From the NCBI GenBank assembly GCA_035259145.1, contig DATFWQ010000301.1:1-5836 (forward strand): a stretch of 5,836 nt of DNA. The letters run 5' to 3'. The DNA comes from CF-161 sp035259145 (GTDB lineage Bacteria > Chloroflexota > Dormibacteria > Dormibacterales > Dormibacteraceae). Of this stretch, positions 1 to 5,836 are shown piece by piece (within the stretch, counting starts at the first letter, position 1; each line of letters opens with the position of its first letter). The notes beneath the pieces are model-generated. The model saw nothing but the letters and a program-made list of their open reading frames with translations. It was not told the DNA's origin and searched no databases. Both the position numbers and the translations under genes were made by a program.

Positions 1-452
<452 letters not shown>

Positions 453-465
453 TGCGATGTCAGTA

Positions 466-469
466 CTCC
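466..469 (-). promoter_or_regulatory. Probable ribosome binding site of fusA
   Basis: A GGAG lies in the 20-nt gap after the rpsG stop, 13 nt before the GTG at 452. The spacing is longer than usual. It is the only purine-rich match in the gap and it favours the GTG at 452 over the one at 443. Confidence 0.5.
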
Positions 470-472
470 GAA

Positions 473-943
473 TCAGTACCGGAAGTGGCTGAAGGCCTTG
501 TTGGACTCAGCCATCCGGTGGGTTTCTTCCTTACGCTTGACCGCGCCGCCGGTGTTGTTAGCAGCGTCGACCAGCTCGCCGGCGAGCTTCTCAGCCATGC
601 TGCGGCCGTTCCGCTGTCGCGCGAAGCGCACCAGCCAGCGCCGGGCAAGCGCGAGGCGGCGGTCCGGCCGGATCTCGATCGGGACCTGGTAGGTCGCGCC
701 ACCGACGCGGCGCGGCTTGACCTCGAGCAGCGGCGTCGCGTTGCGAAGGGCCTGGTCGAACACTTCGATCGGCTCCTTGCGCGCCTGACGTCCGGCTCGC
801 TTCAGCGCGTCGTACATGACGCGCTCAGCCACCGCTCGTTTGCCATCGTGCATGACGACGTTCACGAACTTCGCCACCGCGTCCGAGTTGTACACGGGGT
901 CGGGCGTGACCGTGCGCTTGGGTGGACGATTTCTGCGAGGCAT
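473..943 (-). CDS. rpsG: 30S ribosomal protein S7
   Basis: S7 binds the 3' major domain of 16S rRNA, nucleates assembly of the 30S head and lies near the E site. The 156-residue product, MPRRNRPPKR to FSHFRY, has the usual length for bacteria other than E. coli K-12, whose protein has a C-terminal extension. Visible family features are the basic N-terminus, the helix with VAKFVNVVMHDGKRAVAERV (residues 23-42), the beta-hairpin EVKPRRVGGATYQVP (74-88) that reaches the E site, and the C-terminal helix KRKEETHRMAESNKAFSHFR (136-155). The ATG follows an AGGCGG by 7 nt and lies 18 nt after the rpsL stop. Nothing is broken or unusual in the sequence. In E. coli, S7 represses this operon by binding between rpsL and rpsG; the gap here looks too short for that site. 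Confidence 0.98.
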   Translation of the reverse strand: MPRRNRPPKRTVTPDPVYNSDAVAKFVNVVMHDGKRAVAERVMYDALKRAGRQARKEPIEVFDQALRNATPLLEVKPRRVGGATYQVPIEIRPDRRLALARRWLVRFARQRNGRSMAEKLAGELVDAANNTGGAVKRKEETHRMAESNKAFSHFRY

Positions 944-950
944 GTCTGAT

Positions 951-956
951 CCGCCT
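951..956 (-). promoter_or_regulatory. Ribosome binding site of rpsG
   Basis: AGGCGG lies 7 nt upstream of the rpsG ATG, inside the 18-nt gap after the rpsL stop. It is a partial match to the anti-Shine-Dalgarno complement AGGAGG at a normal distance. Confidence 0.6.
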
Positions 957-961
957 GGCCT

Positions 962-1342
962 TTACTTGCCCGCCTTCTCGCGCTTGGCTCCATACTTGGA
1001 GCGACCCTGCTTGCGATTCCGTGTGCCGGCCGTGTCAAGCGTTCCGCGAATGATGTGGTAGCGGACGCCCGGCAGGTCCTTCACGCGGCCGCCGCGTATG
1101 AGCACGACCGAGTGCTCCTGGAGGTTGTGCCCGATGCCAGGGATGTACGCGGTGACTTCGATGCCCGTCGTCAGGCGCACACGCGCAACCTTCCGCAGCG
1201 CGGAGTTCGGCTTCTTTGGCGTGGTCGTAGAGACGCGCACGCAGACGCCTCGCCGCTGCGGCGAACCTCGCAGCGCCGGCGACTTCGACTTCTTGACCGC
1301 CGGCTTGCGACCGATGCGAATTAGCTGTTGGATGGTCGGCAT
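962..1342 (-). CDS. rpsL: 30S ribosomal protein S12
   Basis: S12 sits at the decoding centre of the 30S subunit and helps to monitor codon-anticodon pairing; it is the classical site of streptomycin resistance mutations. The 126-residue product starts MPTIQQLIRIGRK and has the TTTPKKPNSALRKV block at 39-52 and GHNLQEHSVVLIRGGRVKDL at 71-90. Lys43 and Lys88, the residues most often changed in resistant mutants, are wild type, and Asp89, the residue methylthiolated by RimO in E. coli, is present. The C-terminus RSKYGAKREKAGK is the usual basic tail. The ATG gives the canonical family N-terminus and is preceded by GGGAG at 13 nt. It is the first gene of the str cluster and is separated from rpoC by a 386-bp spacer, so it may have its own promoter. 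Confidence 0.98.
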   Translation of the reverse strand: MPTIQQLIRIGRKPAVKKSKSPALRGSPQRRGVCVRVSTTTPKKPNSALRKVARVRLTTGIEVTAYIPGIGHNLQEHSVVLIRGGRVKDLPGVRYHIIRGTLDTAGTRNRKQGRSKYGAKREKAGK

Positions 1343-1355
1343 AGTGCTGTTTCTT

Positions 1356-1360
1356 CTCCC
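1356..1360 (-). promoter_or_regulatory. Probable ribosome binding site of rpsL
   Basis: GGGAG followed by AAGAAA lies upstream of the rpsL ATG, with 13 nt between the GGGAG and the start. The spacing is long but the purine run GGGAGAAGAAA is the clear ribosome-site candidate. Confidence 0.55.
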
Positions 1361-1392
1361 AGCAAGAATCCACAGGCTGGAAGCAAGCGGTG

Positions 1393-1398
1393 AGTATA
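1393..1398 (-). promoter_or_regulatory. Candidate -10 box of an rpsL promoter
   Basis: TATACT on the minus strand matches the housekeeping -10 consensus TATAAT at five of six positions and would start RNA about 45 nt before the rpsL ATG. The hexamer 17 nt upstream (CACATA) is a poor -35 and there is no TG extension. A better -35-like GTGACA at 1407-1412 is only 8 nt away, which is too close. The call rests on the -10 and its position. Confidence 0.35.
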
Positions 1399-1412
1399 CC
1401 TAAAGCTGTCAC

Positions 1413-1440
1413 GCGTATGTGGACGCGCCCTCGAATACGC
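1413..1440. repeat. Short inverted repeat upstream of the rpsL -10 candidate
   Basis: GCGTAT at 1413-1418 and ATACGC at 1435-1440 form a perfect 6-bp inverted repeat with a 16-nt centre. It covers the place where a -35 element would lie for the -10 candidate at 1393-1398. It could be a protein binding site, but arms this short can arise by chance. Confidence 0.3.
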
Positions 1441-1451
1441 CACTGGACGCG
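1420..1451. repeat. Pair of direct repeats TGGACGCG
   Basis: TGGACGCG occurs at 1420-1427 and again at 1444-1451, with starts 24 bp apart. Both lie upstream of the promoter candidate. The spacing is not a whole number of helical turns to the nearest base, and chance occurrence in GC-rich DNA is possible. Confidence 0.3.
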
Positions 1452-1542
1452 GGCGAACCCTCGGGTCTCCCACCGGTGAGAAGTGTTGTAGTGGACTCCT
1501 TCTGATGACTACGAAGTGCACGCCTGCACGGATCACTGCGAC

Positions 1543-1590
1543 GACACCTAACCACGGGCAGAATCAGCTCCTGCGCCTTCTGGTGGTGTC
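1543..1590 (-). repeat. Bulged 16-bp stem-loop in the rpoC-rpsL spacer
   Basis: In minus-strand RNA the outer arms GACACC/GGTGTC (6 bp) continue, after a 2-nt TA bulge on the 3' side, into ACCA/TGGT (4 bp). After a GAA/G internal loop comes an inner stem GG-C-GCAG/CTGCCC of 6 bp with one bulged C, closing a 9-nt loop GAGCTGATT. No U-run follows it. The compound shape looks more like a folded RNA element than a terminator, but no known class is recognised. Confidence 0.5.
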
Positions 1591-1602
1591 TTGCCCCCCT
1601 CC

Positions 1603-1617
1603 CCCGGCTTCGCCGGG
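1603..1617 (-). repeat. Small GAA-triloop hairpin
   Basis: In minus-strand RNA CCCGGC-GAA-GCCGGG makes a perfect 6-bp stem with a GAA triloop closed by a C-G pair, a stable type of loop. It is followed by GGAGGGGGG and not by a U-tract. It shares the core GGCTTCGC (plus strand) with the next hairpin, at 1648. Confidence 0.55.
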
Positions 1618-1664
1618 TACTCCCCCGACCACCCACCCCACGAAGCAGGCTTCGCGGGGACTCC
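1606..1664. repeat. Imperfect direct repeat, two copies 42 bp apart
   Basis: The plus-strand sequence GGCTTCGCCGGGTACTCC at 1606-1623 recurs as GGCTTCGCGGGGACTCC at 1648-1664. Sixteen positions match, with one mismatch and one single-base gap. Each copy supplies one arm of a hairpin, as in repetitive extragenic palindromes. Whether it occurs elsewhere in the genome cannot be seen here. Confidence 0.45.
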
Positions 1665-1678
1665 GGATGGCGGGGGAG
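1620..1678 (-). terminator. 24-bp compound hairpin downstream of rpoC
   Basis: In minus-strand RNA the 5' arm CTCCCCCGCCATCC (1678-1665) pairs with GGGTGGTCGGGGGAG (1634-1620) over 14 bp, with one bulged U and one G-U pair. After an asymmetric 5/1 internal loop, an inner stem CCCCGCGAAG/CTTCGTGGGG of 10 bp (one G-U) closes a CCTG loop. It starts 51 nt after the rpoC stop codon. It lacks a U-tract, so a role as terminator, mRNA 3' end stabiliser or attenuator is inferred only from its position and strength. Confidence 0.5.
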
Positions 1679-1682
1679 AGTC

Positions 1683-1712
1683 AAGGGGCCACACGCCCGC
1701 GTGCGGCCCCTT
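1683..1712 (-). terminator. 13-bp hairpin just after the rpoC stop
   Basis: Minus-strand RNA folds AAGGGGCCGCACG against CGTGTGGCCCCTT around a CGGG loop, giving 13 continuous pairs with one G-U. It begins 17 nt after the rpoC stop, where a terminator is expected. The sequence that follows is GACTCTCCCC, with only the two U of the stem, so it is not a standard intrinsic terminator. The more U-rich flank (CTTTGATCGTTCT) is on the other side and would serve a plus-strand transcript, in which the stem has an A-C mismatch. Confidence 0.55.
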
Positions 1713-1728
1713 CTTTGATCGTTCTCGC

Positions 1729-5836
<4,108 letters not shown>

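Larger units (their letters stand above)
1343..1728. other. Non-coding rpoC-rpsL spacer rich in RNA structure
   Basis: This 386-bp spacer has no convincing gene. Short open frames cross it, but none resembles a known protein or has a good ribosome site. The rpoC-proximal half (1543-1712) is packed with inverted repeats, listed separately. The rpsL-proximal half (1343-1542) is less structured and holds a promoter candidate, a short inverted repeat and an 8-bp direct repeat. No tRNA or known riboswitch is recognisable. Confidence 0.8.

Noticed and set aside
460..480. Short direct repeat GTACTGA around the rpsG stop and fusA leader.
   Set aside because: Seven bases repeated once across a stop codon has no visible role and may be chance.
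485..949. A 154-codon open frame on the plus strand, antisense to rpsG.
   Set aside because: It has the same cause as the antisense frame in rpoC: codon register shared with a GC-rich, strongly conserved gene.
1451..1475. Minus-strand GGGTTCGCCC, which recalls a tRNA T-loop.
   Set aside because: No acceptor, D or anticodon arms can be built around it.
1516..1529. Inverted repeat GTGCA-CGCC-TGCAC.
   Set aside because: A 5-bp stem alone, not linked to a promoter element or start codon, is likely by chance.
1321..1536. A 71-codon minus-strand frame in the spacer that runs into rpsL, and an overlapping longer one at 1035-1412.
   Set aside because: Their sequences are Arg/Pro-rich translations of spacer and off-frame rpsL, with no recognisable motif and no well-placed ribosome site.

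Overview
The window holds the end of an RNA polymerase gene and the start of the str (S12-S7-EF-G) cluster. Every gene reads on the minus strand, right to left: rpoC (5' end outside the window), a spacer of 386 bp, rpsL, rpsG, and the first 150 codons of fusA, cut by the left edge. The order rpoC-rpsL-rpsG-fusA is the classical bacterial one. The DNA is GC-rich. The RpoC sequence has a long coiled-coil insertion after its N-terminal zinc ribbon, no E. coli-type insert in the trigger loop, and a doubled beta-rich module before the C-terminal conserved blocks. From memory of family members, this combination fits a high-GC Chloroflexota lineage best, with Actinomycetota or a related terrestrial phylum as the alternative. 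This placement is inference.

The right-hand 4.1 kb (1729-5836) is RpoC, the beta-prime subunit that carries the catalytic Mg site. Its key motifs are present and the frame is open throughout. Positions 1343-1728 are non-coding and contain the least ordinary sequence of the window. Just after the rpoC stop lie a 13-bp hairpin, a 24-bp compound hairpin, a small GAA-triloop hairpin and a bulged 16-bp stem-loop, all between 1543 and 1712. None is followed by a U-tract on the gene strand. Three non-Watson-Crick positions in the first two stems are all G-U in the gene-sense RNA and A-C in the opposite RNA, so the structures look like features of the minus-strand transcript. A weak promoter candidate and short repeats sit closer to rpsL.

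The left-hand 1.3 kb is a tightly packed translation operon. rpsL and rpsG are 18 nt apart, and rpsG and fusA are 20 nt apart. S12 and S7 are 30S proteins of the decoding centre and head, and EF-G is the translocase that works on them. The products look functional and conserved. I see no mobile element, CRISPR array, RNA gene or defence system, and no previously undescribed multi-gene system. The points worth a second look are the structured rpoC-rpsL spacer and the lineage-specific insertions in RpoC.
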